Origin: Steinernema hermaphroditum
Taxonomy: Eukaryota; Nematoda; Chromadorea; Rhabditida; Steinernematidae
Reading direction: 5' to 3'
DNA: 64,000 bases
NCBI GenBank assembly: GCA_030435675.1
Contig: CM059623.1
Span: 11,750,092 to 11,814,091 of the forward strand
Position 1 is the first letter of the stretch; every line of letters begins with the position of its first letter. Made by a program: the position numbers and the translations under genes. The notes under the pieces were generated by a model, which was given only the letters and a program-made list of their open reading frames with translations, had not been told where the DNA came from and made no database searches. Below are positions 1 to 11,575 of this stretch, in pieces.

Positions 1-34
1 GGTTCATTTGATATTCATGCTTCGAAAAAAATGC

Positions 35-521
35 TTATTCTGATGGTCGAGGTTCCTGGAGATGTCTTTGCAGGGTGACGAGCTGGGTCGATCGCTGCGG
101 CCCTCCAACGATCTTCGTCATGTTGACACGCTGATGCTGTGCACGGGATCCGAGCTCCATACGGTCGCAGTTCATGAGCTGGTGGATGAGCTCGTCCGAG
201 AGTCTTCGGCTGTAGATGCATCCGTCCATCGGCGAGGGCTGGTGACTGAAAAAGAACCCTGCACAAGAGAATGATGCTTGGAACTCACTTCATTCCAGGC
301 GGCGGACCAATGGGGCGATAGTGCCCACCTGCATGAGTTCTTTCAGGAGGCTCTTGCACGACCACACCACGTGGGTTTTCGGTTTCTTTGATCTTCATGT
401 TGTTCATCCCCTTGAGCACATCCCGCTGCGCGGGGAAATGAATGCCCGCGTGCCAAACGGGGTCCTGATAAGGGGCGGTGCTGCTGCTGGTGGCTTCCAG
501 GCCACGGAATCGAGACGTCAT
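35..521 (-). CDS. Unrecognised 147-aa protein, two exons
   Basis: I do not recognise this protein. Exons are 521-289 and 245-35, split by a 43-bp intron with a GTGAGT donor and a TTTTTCAG acceptor, giving 147 residues. The ATG lies 7 nt after a CCCCTTTTCAG acceptor, which suggests spliced-leader trans-splicing and supports this start. There is no signal peptide or membrane segment. The middle is rich in Pro and Gly (a PPPGM run near residue 75) and the C-terminal half is polar and Arg/Gln rich, so the protein is probably soluble and partly disordered. The splice signals and open frame make it a real gene, but the function is unknown. Confidence 0.6.
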
Positions 522-991
522 GTTGTAGCTGAAAAGGGGAGCATAAATAGTGGTACCAACGAAAATATGCAATGAAAGCAACAAAAGCGAAGCAGTGGAT
601 GACAGAAGGGATAAGATACACAGTAGTCATGAAGAGGAAAAGCTCTCGCCTCCGCAAAAAGATCAAAAGTGTCACAGCGTGTGAACGGTGCAGGGAGACG
701 TGAACATCTACATTCATTACGGTCGTATCCCTGATCGCTCTGAGACACGAACCAACATAGGTTTAATAAAACCCGGAAAGGACCACTGAAAGTCTTAAAA
801 CTTGGCTGTTCAGTCGTCTCTCTGACTAAGCATATCCAGAACTTCTCAAAATTAGGTACGTGAGCACGCCTGTTTCACAAAGGTAGGGAGAAGGCACATA
901 CAACCCTTTAAATACTAAATACAACAAAGAAGAAGTAAGGACAAAATATACATGAGTATGAGGTGCTGGCCCGGCCAGTCTTACCATGGAG
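522..991. other. Intergenic, no gene seen
   Basis: This stretch lies between two minus-strand genes. Its reading frames are short and lack protein-like composition or paired splice signals. It probably holds the promoter of the leftmost gene. Confidence 0.5.
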
Positions 992-1842
992 CTAGAAGTT
1001 CCTCCTGTAGCACTTAGGGACGCGTCTCTTCATGGGGTCGTGGCGGAGGATCTGGCGAAGGAAGTGGAAGTCCGTGCTGGTGAGGCGCTTCCATCGGAGA
1101 TTGATCTGGACAAGGGCAGAGAGGTCACCGCGCTGGAAGGCCTCGTACTCCGGATCGTCCATGCTGGCCGCATTCCAGGGGTCTTTCCCGATGAGGCAGA
1201 AGGCGAGGATCATCCCAGCGCCCCATTGGTCCATTTTGATGCCATTGACAGCGCTGATGATATCCGGGGGGTGGTATCGGCGAGTTCCTCCACGTGGCAC
1301 CTTCTTGGATTCGAAGTCCATCGGCAGTGACGACCCGAAGTCGCCGATTTTGCATAGCTCTGGAATGAGGCGCGTTGGGTGGTGGAAGGAATAAAGAGGC
1401 ACTCACGCCGACTAAAGACAAGCACGTTCTCAGGCTTCAAGTCGCGGTGGCAATAGTCGTCCGATGTGTGCATGCAGTGGAGAGCGCCCATGATCTGGTT
1501 GTAGTAGCAATGAGCGGTGTGGCGACGGCAGAAACCGTGCTTATCGACGACTTGGCGGAGGTCGCCGTAGGGCGCCAAGTCGAGCAGCAGCCGGAAGCCG
1601 TCGTTGGACATTTTGCCGGCGTGGCACTTCAGCACGTTCGGGTGGCACTGGAACCGCTGAAGGGCGTGGAACTCTCGGCGTCCGATGTCGCCAAACTCCC
1701 AGCACTTTGTTGTTTTCATGGCGAACGTTCCCTCTTTGGAAGTGATCTTGAGGACGGTGCCGAATCCGCCACTGCCGAGGTAATCCACCAGGTCGTAGTC
1801 GTTGTCGAAAAACCACTGAAACGGGCGTGTGAAGAGGGCCAT
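992..1842 (-). CDS. Small Ser/Thr protein kinase, catalytic domain only
   Basis: Exons are 1842-1407 and 1359-992 with a 47-bp intron (GTGAGT...CATTCCAG), giving 267 residues. ATG 1842 lies 3 nt after a TTGTTTCAG acceptor, so a spliced-leader site probably sets the start. Almost the whole protein is a kinase domain: glycine loop GSGGFG near residue 23, the ATP-lysine in FAMKTT (43), HRDLKPEN (132-139) and DFG (152-154). The APE motif is replaced by PPD around 176. The key catalytic residues are present, so activity is expected. The chain is minimal, with no regulatory tail, like the many small kinases expanded in nematodes. Substrate and subfamily cannot be told from the sequence. Confidence 0.85.
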
Positions 1843-2392
1843 GACCTGAAACAATAGGGAAGCAATGAGTTAAGAAATCAAGCACGGCGCGGACGCGACA
1901 CCCTCACACAAACCACCGATGAAATACTGAATAGATGAGGAGAAAATAACCCAAAACGTAAGTCCCACCAACAAACACCAAATAAGTCAGTGTATACTAT
2001 ATAACTGGAGTAGAATCATTTTCGATGTGCTCCTGGGCTCCTGCCACTCCCTGGGCGTTGGCCGTCCCTCACTCCAGCAACACAACAAATTTACCCACAT
2101 AGACAAATTCTGTCAGTGTATACTAACTAGACGTCAATGGGACGTCATTTCATCTGCAGGCCATAGCCACGAGTGGTCGATTCCGGAGAAGCCGACGACG
2201 ACCACTCGAGAGAGACAGCGGCCGACCCGGTCTCTCTGATTGTGCGACTGCTCCCCGAATGTTTCGGAAACAAATGCTACCGTACACCGTGAAAGATTTC
2301 CCGCGCGTTCTTTTCGTCTGTTCTGTATTCATTTCGTTTATTTTCTGCCTTTTTAGGTGGAAATCACTTTTTAGCAACGTTTCCCTTTCGTC
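1843..2392. other. Divergent intergenic region, no gene seen
   Basis: This lies between the minus-strand kinase and the plus-strand GnT-I gene, so it should contain both promoters. No convincing reading frame, RNA gene or repeat was seen. Confidence 0.5.
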
Positions 2393-4337
2393 ATGGTAAA
2401 TCTGGAGAAAAATTTAGAATGGTATTTACGTTTTCTTTCAGTTGCTCTTCAACAAAGTTTGCCGCTGCGTTAAACGTAACCGGACACTTATGTATTTTCT
2501 TGCGTGTGTGCTGGTATTTGCTGGTCTGTGGCTGTTTTCACAATTATCGGTGCGCTGATTTACCTAATGTCATATTTTCTCGTAATTTCACTTCAGGATG
2601 TCCAGAATTTTTCCAACGAGACGAAAGATGTGGAGTGGCCGACTATTCAAGTATGTTAGAAGTTTTCTTCGCGATTTCTCATTATTTCCTTGTAGGTATA
2701 TGACCTTCCAGAAACAGCAGTGCTGGTAATGGCAGCAAATCGTGAAGCCGCGCTAAGGAACCACATGAACCAATTGCTGAAGTAACGTTTCGCTCTTCCT
2801 TCCAGCCACTACAGCGCTCTTCAGGTTTCGCCCTTCCGATCCACTCGTTCCGATTATAATAAGCCAGGACGGTAATAAAGAATCCGTTACACGACTGGCT
2901 ACATCGTATGCTAGCAGCTCATTAAACATCTCTTTTATTCACGTAAGTCATTGCGGGTGGTTGTCGTTTAGGACCGTTCTTTTCATTTTGTAGCATAAGT
3001 ACCGTTCAAGTTCTGGACGTCGTGTTGACAGAATATTGCGGAACTATTTCTATATCGCTGAGCATTTTAAATGGGCCTTGGACCGCGTCTTCTTCGAAAT
3101 GGGTTACAGCACAGTAATCGTGACTGAAGGTCGGTCAATAGCTCGAGTGAAAAGTTACTGAAACAATGTTTAGATGACCTCGACATTTCTTCGGACTTCT
3201 TTTCGTATTTTGCGGCGACAAGACATCTTCTATTTGAGGACAATTCCATATTGTGCGTTTCCGCCTGGAATGATAATGGAGCTGCCTCTCTGACTGATCG
3301 CAGCAAAAGTGATCTACTGCATAGAACAGACTTCTTTCCAGGACTAGGTTAGAATCACATCTTGAAGCTAGCGTCTTTATCGATGCATTCAGGATGGATG
3401 CTCACAGCTTCGGTTTGGAAAGAGCTTTCTGCAAGCTGGCCAGAAGCCTACTGGGACGACTGGTTACGAATGCCTGAAGTGAGGAAGGGACGAGCTTGCA
3501 TTCGTCCTGAGGTTTCAAGAACGGCACACAACATGAAACTTGCCGGGAAAGGTTCTAGCGAGTGAGATCACTTGAATAGTCGATTAATCACCAATTTGAG
3601 CAATTTCAGAGGGCTTTTCAAATCATTCCTTAGTTCCATACGTTTACCTGATACTCCTGTGGATTTTTCCAATGTAGACGTTAGTTCATTAAAGAAAAAG
3701 GAATACGATATTTCTCTGGCGGCTGTACTAAGGGATTCCATGCCGCTCACATTTGAGCAGCTCAACAACACTCTGGATGCTACGAAAACGTACAAGACTA
3801 TCTACAAGACACCTCGTGAATTTAAAATACTTGCAAAGAAATACAAACTGATGGGCGATATTAGGGTAAAAATCTATATTTTTTGAATGTTTGGTAATGT
3901 ATGACTTCAGTCAGGAATGCCTCGTACTTCTTATTACGGTATCGTCCCCTTCATATGCAATGGAGCGCGTGTGTACGCTGTTCACGGAAACTTCAACGAA
4001 ACGCTGCTTCTGGATGGATCTTCGTCGTCTTCCCTGTACACGGAAATTTGGACCAGAATGTGCCGCTACTTAGACTTCGAAGAGCAGTTTTGCCGTAGTG
4101 ATAAGTAAGTTTTAAGCCCTACTTTGTTCAGAATTTGTGTGGTGTGTGGTTTTTGAGCAGGTTTTTGAGGTTTTTATCACTGATTAGCAGTACATCACAA
4201 CTGACTACATTAATGCCTCTTATTGCAGGTGGACTGGATCATGTCATCCCGAGGACCCTGGCATGATTGAATGGTTTGAGAGAAAAGGATATGGCGTGAG
4301 TGTTCCGAAGAGCTGGTCCGACGTCATCGTAAACTAG
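2393..4337 (+). CDS. Alpha-1,3-mannosyl-glycoprotein beta-1,2-N-acetylglucosaminyltransferase (GnT-I / MGAT1)
   Basis: GnT-I adds the first GlcNAc to Man5GlcNAc2 in the Golgi and so opens the route to hybrid and complex N-glycans. Eleven exons: 2393-2395, 2442-2549, 2597-2650, 2696-2781, 2825-2942, 2994-3129, 3174-3347, 3393-3561, 3610-3865, 3911-4104, 4229-4337, totalling 468 residues. A short basic N-terminus (KRNR) and one hydrophobic anchor (about residues 17-35) make it a type II membrane protein. The domain shows PIIISQDG, the metal/nucleotide-binding EDDLD (about 168-172), CVSAWNDNG, TDFFPGLGWM, WDDW and GRACIRPE, all in family order. Length matches animal MGAT1. C. elegans has three paralogues (gly-12, gly-13, gly-14); I cannot say which this matches. 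Exon 1 is only the ATG, so the Met in exon 2 is an alternative start. Confidence 0.92.
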
Positions 4338-4764
4338 GAGATTCTCTTCTCCCGTGCTGTTATCAAGTATGCACACCCTCTTTATGTGATTCGCTTACCA
4401 TCACATCCTCTCCCTGTTACGAAGCTGAAAACTTACATGTCTAGATATTGTTTATGTGTGGTTTTATAGATGTTTTTTTTTGTTATATGTGATATTTACC
4501 CGTGAATGCCGACGAGTCGACCTCATTGCCATACCAGTCAGCGTTACTGACAGTGAGGGTAGCGTTCCAACCTTAACGTTTACTAACGAAAGAAGCTAAT
4601 GAGGATGTTCTGCAAGTGCAGACAGCCTAACCCATCATACTTTTTCCAGACAAGACTACAACTCGGCAGCAAGATGCGACACTTCCAGCTGTTCTGCTCC
4701 CTCAGTCCCCTTTCTGTTCGATTCACTGCCGGTCGGTTGCACGCAAACGGTTGTATCCTACTTC

Positions 4765-6590
4765 ATGGGCAAACCGAACGCGTGCAAACGTGCCGGAAAG
4801 AATGGCGGTAAACATGAGCCATCAAACAGAAAGACTGGCTCTGGTGTAAATGTACGTTTCTCAATTTTCGTTTCTTTCATATGTACGTTTTGCAGAAGGT
4901 GCCGAGCAAGAAGTCGCCTAAAGAAGAAGAATCCAGCAAGACGGCGCCGGTATCGCCGATCGTCACTCCACTGACGATTCGGGATGGATTTGTCATTAAA
5001 TGCAAGAATGCTGATCCAAACAAGTTTGTTTTTGATTTGTTTCCTGTCCAATGCGCCAATTTTCAGTCGATATCAGCTGGTGGTGAAGAGGCAGATCACG
5101 GACCGCATCTACGTCGTCCACAACACGAAGTTAAACAAGATGTTTTGCCTTAAAGTTGAACCTTTCAACGCTGTCAACGAGCTCAAGCAGCTTAGGGTAC
5201 GATGCAAACTCAATAATTCATTCTAGTTTGATCTTTAGAGGGATCTGTACGTCATGTGCGATGCGAGGAGATACCCAAAAACGCTAGGATCACATTTCTT
5301 CCCAGTTACCAATAAAGGTGTTCTCGAATTTTTTGAAAGTTTTAATGGAAAAACGGGCTTGCAGGAGTTGTGGATAACTTGTTCAACTACATCACCATGC
5401 CTCTGGGGGAGGCGAGCATTGCCGATATACGAAAGACCACTGTGAAAAGCGATTTCTGCCTTAAAACGGCAGTACGGCTCTCATTGGAAACGTTCCAGGC
5501 CATCAACGATCTGCACTCGCTCAACTACATCCACAGAGCCATCGGGCCGACCAAATTCGTTGTCGGGCCGGAAGGGTGCCGTCTCTACATGGTTGGACTC
5601 AGCCTCGCGAAGTGTGTGAACACAACAAGCAAGTCGACTCCGAAACACATCCACAAATACGGAGATAACCGGTTCCAGTCACGCAGTTGGCACAAACGGA
5701 GAGAGCAGTACTTCAAAGACGACGTAGAGTCGTGGCTCTACATGGCACTCGACTTCTGCGCGCCGAAGAATCTACCTTGGACAACTGGGATGCTCGATCT
5801 CCAAATCCTGGAGATGAAAGAAAATTTTCTGGGAAACAGTGGTATGTTATCGTTCTTGAGTTGTCTTCGATTATGTACTCTTTTGTTTAGATGATTATGC
5901 GTCAGGTTCGCTGCCAAAGATTATGAAAACCGTAAAACAGAAAGTTGGAGAGCTTAAAGGAGCAGACAAGTTGGATTATCGGTGCTTCAAGGAACTGCTG
6001 CTTGACCTGAAAAGGGAAGTTGGATGCGAAATGAAGGGACCGTACAATTGGAAGCAGCAGAAGAATATCGTGCCGATGGACGATAAAGAAAAGATTGTCG
6101 ACTCCAAGAAAGCGTTTGGGCGGCCGGACGGTGAACAATCGGTTGGTATAAGTTTCTGATTACATGTGTGAACTTCCTTCTTCAGAGAAGCGCGACCGAG
6201 AAGTCGCCAACTCAGAAATCAAACATAGGAGAATCGCCGTTTGTGAATGACAACTCTCCGAAGGTGAATGAGAAACACAAGATAAAGAGGAAAGTTAGTA
6301 AGAAGAAGACATTGAATGACAAGCCGAAAGAGTTCAACAACGTCCAGATGATATTTGATCAGATTCCGTTGGTCACCGTCGACGAACCGTCGGAAGAACA
6401 GACTGATGTGAGCAAGAGCGGAACGTCGCAAAACGAGTATACAGCAAAGAATACATCAAAGAAAGAGGGGGATTCTGAAGCTGACGAAGTGTCATGCTCG
6501 AAAGCGGGAAGAGGAAACCAATTCGAAGATGACGAAGACGATAAAGAAGACGATAAGAAGGATGAGGCTCCATTTGATAGTAAAAAATAA
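4765..6590 (+). CDS. CK1/TTBK-like pseudokinase with acidic tail
   Basis: Seven exons: 4765-4851, 4896-5023, 5067-5196, 5239-5317, 5365-5841, 5891-6141, 6186-6590, giving 518 residues. Residues about 60-345 follow the casein-kinase-1/tau-tubulin-kinase fold common in nematodes: an entry segment (RDGFVIK), a conserved Lys (101) in CLKVE, and a helical C-lobe with DDVESWLYM. The catalytic motifs are lost: there is no glycine loop, HRD is HRA (198-200) and DFG is VGL (218-220). It should not transfer phosphate and may instead bind protein. The N-terminus is basic and Lys/Ser rich. The roughly 150-residue tail is Lys/Ser/Thr rich and ends in a run of Asp/Glu/Lys, likely disordered. It lies about 430 bp downstream of GnT-I on the same strand. 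Confidence 0.82.
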
Positions 6591-6834
6591 GGTTCCATTT
6601 GCTATTGAGGGAAGTGTTTATTGGAACAACCCGCGAACCGGTAAATTTTTTGATTAACTGCACAAATAGGCACATCTGTATCGTACAGTCCCGCAGCGAA
6701 ATATATCGAAGCATAGATGAGGTCTAAAGTTGCGAAACATGCGCAAAGCGATGCTTGCGGAGCTGCAGCACATTACTTTCCTAGCATTTAAGCACAAAAT
6801 TTGCTGGCTACACTATAAAAACAGAAACTCTACA

Positions 6835-8028
6835 ATGGCTCTACAATCCCGTTCTGGCAAACGCCGCGCTCCTCGCAACGACAACAACATGAAGCGACGC
6901 TGCCAAGAAGGACCCATGTTCCATACCTTCGGGGGGCATGCCATTTTGTCCCAATTTCAGGTCCAATCACCTTTCACGTCCTACTCTACCCCTCCACCCT
7001 CTTGCGTCTCCGTCGTCAGAGATGCTCAGATTCCTCTCAACAGTCGCATCTGTCTCGACGGAAAATATTTTGAAGTGTTTTACATTAATGGTTTTTCTGT
7101 AATACAAAAAGATTCTTTTCTTTTCAAAGTTCGTTTCTCCGGCCCTCCCCAAGAGATTCTCGTTGACGGCGCCGTCTACCAGCTAGGGTTCCGCGAAGAA
7201 AAGTGGATTCGCCTCGGCGCCCAAGAACACGTCTTCCGCTTCGGCGGTCCTTCCCGAGAGCTCCTCATCGACAATCGCCATTTCAAGGCCACCTTTGGCG
7301 GAAGCCCCATCGTCGTCAACATCAACGGCTGCCGTCACCAGATCCAGCTGCTGGGACCGCCTCCCCGGGTGGTCGTGGAAGATCGGCCCAGCTACGATCT
7401 GATGCCGAAGACGGAGGAGAAGAAGATAGAGGTCGTCAAGTCAGAAAGGAAACCCCCTTCTTCTGGACTATCAGCAGCGCCTGCTTTAGCCGGGGACGTC
7501 CTTTCCCTTCTGGCGCGTTTGAAGGAGAAGGGTCTTCTGGGGAACACGAAGCCCGTCCCTGAAGAAGCCCCTTCGGAAGGTCTTCTTGCAAACCCCTTGT
7601 TCATGGCCACGAAGAACACGACAGCACTTCAAGATATATTGGCGCCGAAAGACGCTTGCGGCGACTGCGGTCTCAACTTGGAAGGCCTGGATTATCAAGC
7701 CCGAGGCCAACACAAGGACGACCACGTGGCCGAGAACCTGAGGAAGCTGGGCGGCAAGAGGGATACCCGGCCTTGGTTTTCGGGTCGAACAACGCTCTGG
7801 GAATCGACTCGGTCGAAGCTCGCTGGAACGAAGATCTCGAAGCCTTCCGTGGAAAACGGCCTCGATGCGGAATCCACCGATTCCCAGAAGGTGTGTCCGC
7901 ACTGCAGAGAAGCGTTCGAGGAGTACTACAACCAGGACGAAGACCTCTGGATGTACAGGAACTCTGTAGTGCACAGGGGCACAATCTACCACAGGGAATG
8001 CGCCAGAGATCTAAGTTTAACATTGTGA
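6835..8028 (+). CDS. Pcf11-like protein, C-terminal half only, intronless
   Basis: Pcf11 is a scaffold of cleavage factor II in mRNA 3'-end formation. This single-exon frame of 397 residues carries only the C-terminal part of metazoan Pcf11. Residues about 80-190 hold the repeated beta-rich FxGPPxEILVDG / FGGPSRELLID / LLGPPPRVVVE blocks. Two Cys/His zinc-binding segments follow: CxxC plus paired His from residue 275, and CPHC...YHREC at 354-394. The N-terminal CID that binds the RNA polymerase II tail is absent, and no CID frame is present upstream. It is intronless although neighbours have introns about every 150 bp, which suggests a retrocopy or a split gene. A TATAAAA lies at 6814-6820. 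The frame is open 35 codons further upstream, so the start is uncertain. AATAAA follows at about 8044. Confidence 0.75.
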   Translation: MALQSRSGKRRAPRNDNNMKRRCQEGPMFHTFGGHAILSQFQVQSPFTSYSTPPPSCVSVVRDAQIPLNSRICLDGKYFEVFYINGFSVIQKDSFLFKVRFSGPPQEILVDGAVYQLGFREEKWIRLGAQEHVFRFGGPSRELLIDNRHFKATFGGSPIVVNINGCRHQIQLLGPPPRVVVEDRPSYDLMPKTEEKKIEVVKSERKPPSSGLSAAPALAGDVLSLLARLKEKGLLGNTKPVPEEAPSEGLLANPLFMATKNTTALQDILAPKDACGDCGLNLEGLDYQARGQHKDDHVAENLRKLGGKRDTRPWFSGRTTLWESTRSKLAGTKISKPSVENGLDAESTDSQKVCPHCREAFEEYYNQDEDLWMYRNSVVHRGTIYHRECARDLSLTL

Positions 8029-9055
8029 TGAAGTGAGAGTTGAAATAAAACCATTCTGAAAATGTGCGTTCCTCTTATGATATACCTCCTCTGATATACT
8101 CTGCGATCCTCAAATGATTTGTGGGACGTAACCCTCAGCAGGCTTCGGAACCACGCAGGATCCTCTGCGGGAGAGGCTCCGAGAGCCTTCGAAGCCGAAG
8201 ATCCTTTGAACGAATCCGGAGACCGCTGGAGAATCCGGAAATCGATGGTGGTAGCGGAGTGAAGCTGAAAGCAATTAAGGGTACAGAGCAGAAAGAAGAA
8301 CGTGATCGGCCGATGAGAAAGGCAAAGTGGAGGATATATCAGGGGCTCTCGGAGAAGAGTCATCCAGAATTCCATCAGGGAAGCCCCGAGGTAGCCACGG
8401 TCTGGAAGCAGTGGTATCCGAAGCCGAAGAAAAACAGAAACTAATCAAGAGGAAAAAAGAGAACGGTACAGGGACAGATGAACGGATGAAGAGACAATGG
8501 TCTAGAAGGTACAGACAAATGTAAAGCAGTCTAGACATAGAAAAAGAAGTGTGGACAGATAAACTACTCAAAGTGGAAGTGATAGTGATATAGGCTGTAC
8601 GGGCGAAAGAAAATCAGTCTGCATGGGAAGGAGCGGCCTAGACGGATAGAAAGCAACCCAAACAGACAAACAGTTTAGATGCAAAACAATTATTAGTCAA
8701 GATGAACAGACAGAGATGCAGTTGTCTAGAAGTACAGACAGCGGAGGTTACGTGCAAGTGATCTACAAACTCGACATCTCCAGGGAAAGGACTCAAGCAG
8801 TTGTCAAATGATTTTCAAATCGACAGGTACCGTATACCACGCGCACAAATTAACCGAATCGTGGTGGGACCATTTACATTGAACGCGGTGCCGTCGAAAA
8901 GCCGCAAAAGTTGTGTCACTTATTTGCGAAATATCTCTGACATGACGAAGATCCTTATGACTGCTTCAAACGCCCCTTCTTGTAGCTCTATGAAGTCAGC
9001 ATTTAATTAATTTAACGAATCATCGAACATTATTACAGACATAACTTATTAAAAA
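8029..9055. other. Convergent 3' intergenic region rich in GTCT/AGAC
   Basis: This lies between the 3' ends of the Pcf11-like (+) and PAN (-) genes. The frame at 8121-8444 has no recognisable domain or splice partners. From about 8460 to 8760 the DNA is crowded with AGACAG, TCTAGA and one full GTCTAGAC (8529-8536). No RNA gene was recognised. Confidence 0.5.
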
Positions 9056-11575
9056 TCACAGTAACTTAGGCAACTGCCCGTCTCTGCACGGATTCCGACA
9101 CCACTCCAGTCGCCTCGTCTTCGAATTTTGGAGGAGGCCGATCTGGCACGCTCCGAAAGCCGGACAACACACGTCCGGAGGACACTTCGCCTTCCGTGCC
9201 TCCTTCAGAAGGTCCTCCGTCGAGAGGTTCTCCACATCTACCGTACCGCACGGCCTTGTCTCTCTTCCACACGTCCTGTTCCCGTCGCAGATCTTCCGTC
9301 GGCCTTGGCGGTTGCTCTGCGGAGCGCACTCCGACCACTCCGTCCACTCCGGAGTGCTCCGGAGCGTGAGCCGCTCCGACTTGGGCCCCTCTTCGGCGCT
9401 GTCCAGTCTGAGTGTCTTCGCGCCGTGCACCCTGGACTTGAAACGACGCTGTCTAGCAGACATGAAACTGCCTCCGCAGCCCGTCTCGAAGTAGTCGACG
9501 ATGTCGGAGTTCTCCTCGGTGAACAGGTCCTTCTGTGTGGTCCTGTCCTCGGTGTTGAGGATGCAGTTCAGCTGCGGTTCCTCGAAGTAGTACATCCCGG
9601 AGGAGCAGGCGAAGCCGAAGAGCTTCTTCGAGTTGAGACAGTTGTCGAAGCACTGCTCGAAGGAGGCGGCGTCGGTGACCGTCTCCGCGAATCCTACGAG
9701 GATCATCTGGGGAAAGCGGCTGAACACCATAGGACATTCACTGAAAAGAGGATGTAGATCTGGGGTTGAAGATGAGTCTTACTCAGAAACTCTCTCGTCG
9801 ACACAGATCTTCTCGAAGTAGTCCGTGCCTTGTCTCTGTTTCAGTTGTCCGTTTCCCAGGGGGACAGCCGCCTCCGAGGACAAGATGCAGGTGCTGTTGT
9901 GATAGTCAAACGATTTGCACTTCAACGCTTTTGTTCCTGCCTGAAATTAAGGGTTGTATGGACATGGCTATAGCTATGCAGTTCTAGTATATCGATGCTT
10001 TAAGCTATTGTTATTGACTGTCAGAAGAGATGGTTACCGATTCAATTTTTGATGGATCTAGGGAAGTTTCAGATCAGCCTCGGACTCGGGTCCGGGCTAG
10101 ATCAGGTTTTCAAAGACTCGGTCTGATCGTTGGCTAAAACTTTGATGCATCCAGGGAAGCCTACCCTATTGTCAGTACAAGCGTCCACACACTCGTCGAT
10201 CGACAACCCCGTCAGCTTCTCGTCGTCGTGCGCGTGCAGCTCGAATCCCTCAGTCTTCAGGAACCGACTCGACTTTCCTTTCCCGCACATCTTGTCCAAA
10301 ACGGCGGCGTTGTCGATCGTCTGCAGCGACTCGTCGCTGTTGGACACGTTGTTGGCCGGGACGGCCGGTTCGGAGAGCCTGGTGTCCGTCGACGACGCGA
10401 GCACCTTGTTGACGGCGGCGATCGCGTAGGACGGGGGTACGGTGGCCGGCGGAGCGGTGCTCGGCTCCGGAGTGCATGCGAGGGCGACGGTGGGCTCGAA
10501 GTAGTCCCTCGACTGGAACTTCATCAGCCTGGCGGGCGTTTGGTCGCCGGCGTGGGCGAAGAGGTCGCAGACCTGGAACGTGAAATGGCTGTGTAGGAGT
10601 GGAGCCTACTTGGTTGATGTTGTCGTAGACAAACGATCGACAGCTGTAGACACCTATTTGGGATTTTAGACAGTGACCTTTGCAGCCGGCCAGAGAGGTG
10701 CTCGATCGACGTTCATATGGTTGCGCGTTGACGATGATGCAGTTGGCGTAGCGCCGGAAACAGGGATCGCCTGAAGAATTGCATGGTATCGTGGTTAGGC
10801 TGGATCTTTCATGAAATTCGATGCATTAATGGTGTTACTCAAGTAGTATATGTCGTGTGGTTTAGGGGTCTCGAAACACAGCAGTAAGAAAGGGACTTTT
10901 ATCCATCCAGAGCTGTTGTGGTCTATCATAGATGTCGACTCCTTTTGCAATAAAAAAGGCAAATATCTGATCCGAGATCTCAAGTATCGCCATTGTTTTG
11001 AGGGCTACTGATAAGTTCCATCACGGTATGTCTGTTCGATCACGAAAACCAGCGATAGATACTCGTCGTAACATACCCAAACTGCCTGAAGGCTACTAAT
11101 AGTTAGCATTAATGTGCAAAATTTCAGCCGGAAAGGTAGTTGGCACCGTAGTGCAGTTCATTGCTAGTGCTTTTCTGATTGACTAATAAGTGAGGTCGTT
11201 CTCTATGTTTCAAGTTCGAAAGGAATGTATAAACTATACTGTATACACTGGGTGTGCCAACAACAAACAGAAAAACGATAAATAAACAAAATTGAGCTTA
11301 TCAGTTGCTTACTCAAATCCGGAATTCCAGTGATCAGCGTCTTGTCCACTTGAGGTGTCGGGTCGAAAGTGGGTCCAATCTCTGTGGAGGTCGTCGGATT
11401 GAGCGTCGGGACTCCATAACTCGGCTAAACGGTCGATTCAAAGGAGCAACGACCCGCGGCTCACCGTTTTTCTCGGTTTCTTTGGGTTCCTGTAGTAGCT
11501 GTACCCGTTGTTGAACTTCTCCTCGACAACTCCGAAGCATGGAAGCGCCAGCAGGAAGAAGAGGACCGCACGCAT
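9056..11575 (-). CDS. Secreted multi-PAN/Apple-domain protein with TSP1-like segment
   Basis: Six exons: 11575-11465, 11379-11313, 10770-10610, 10572-10165, 9940-9783, 9740-9056, giving 529 residues. The start follows a CACCTTTCAG acceptor by 17 nt. A signal peptide (Leu/Phe-rich, about residues 1-17) opens the chain. Three PAN/Apple-like modules with the expected CxxxC helix and YF...C ends cover about 60-145, 210-302 and 303-392, separated by an Ala/Pro/Ser/Thr linker. A dibasic RQRR near 398 could be a furin site. A WTEWSEC segment near 433 resembles a thrombospondin type-1 repeat, and a Cys-rich tail ends the protein. PAN proteins of nematodes work in cuticle or apical matrix, and that is my inference here. 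The exon 2 acceptor is ambiguous: the frame needs the second of two AGs, at 11381-11380. Confidence 0.82.

Noticed and set aside
740..780. GGTTTAATAAAACCC, reminiscent of a spliced-leader start
   Set aside because: It matches the beginning of known leaders for only a few bases, lacks the donor and Sm site, and is not repeated.
9128..9757. 209-codon plus-strand frame
   Set aside because: It is the antisense shadow of the last exon of the PAN-domain gene, which has clear domains and splice sites.
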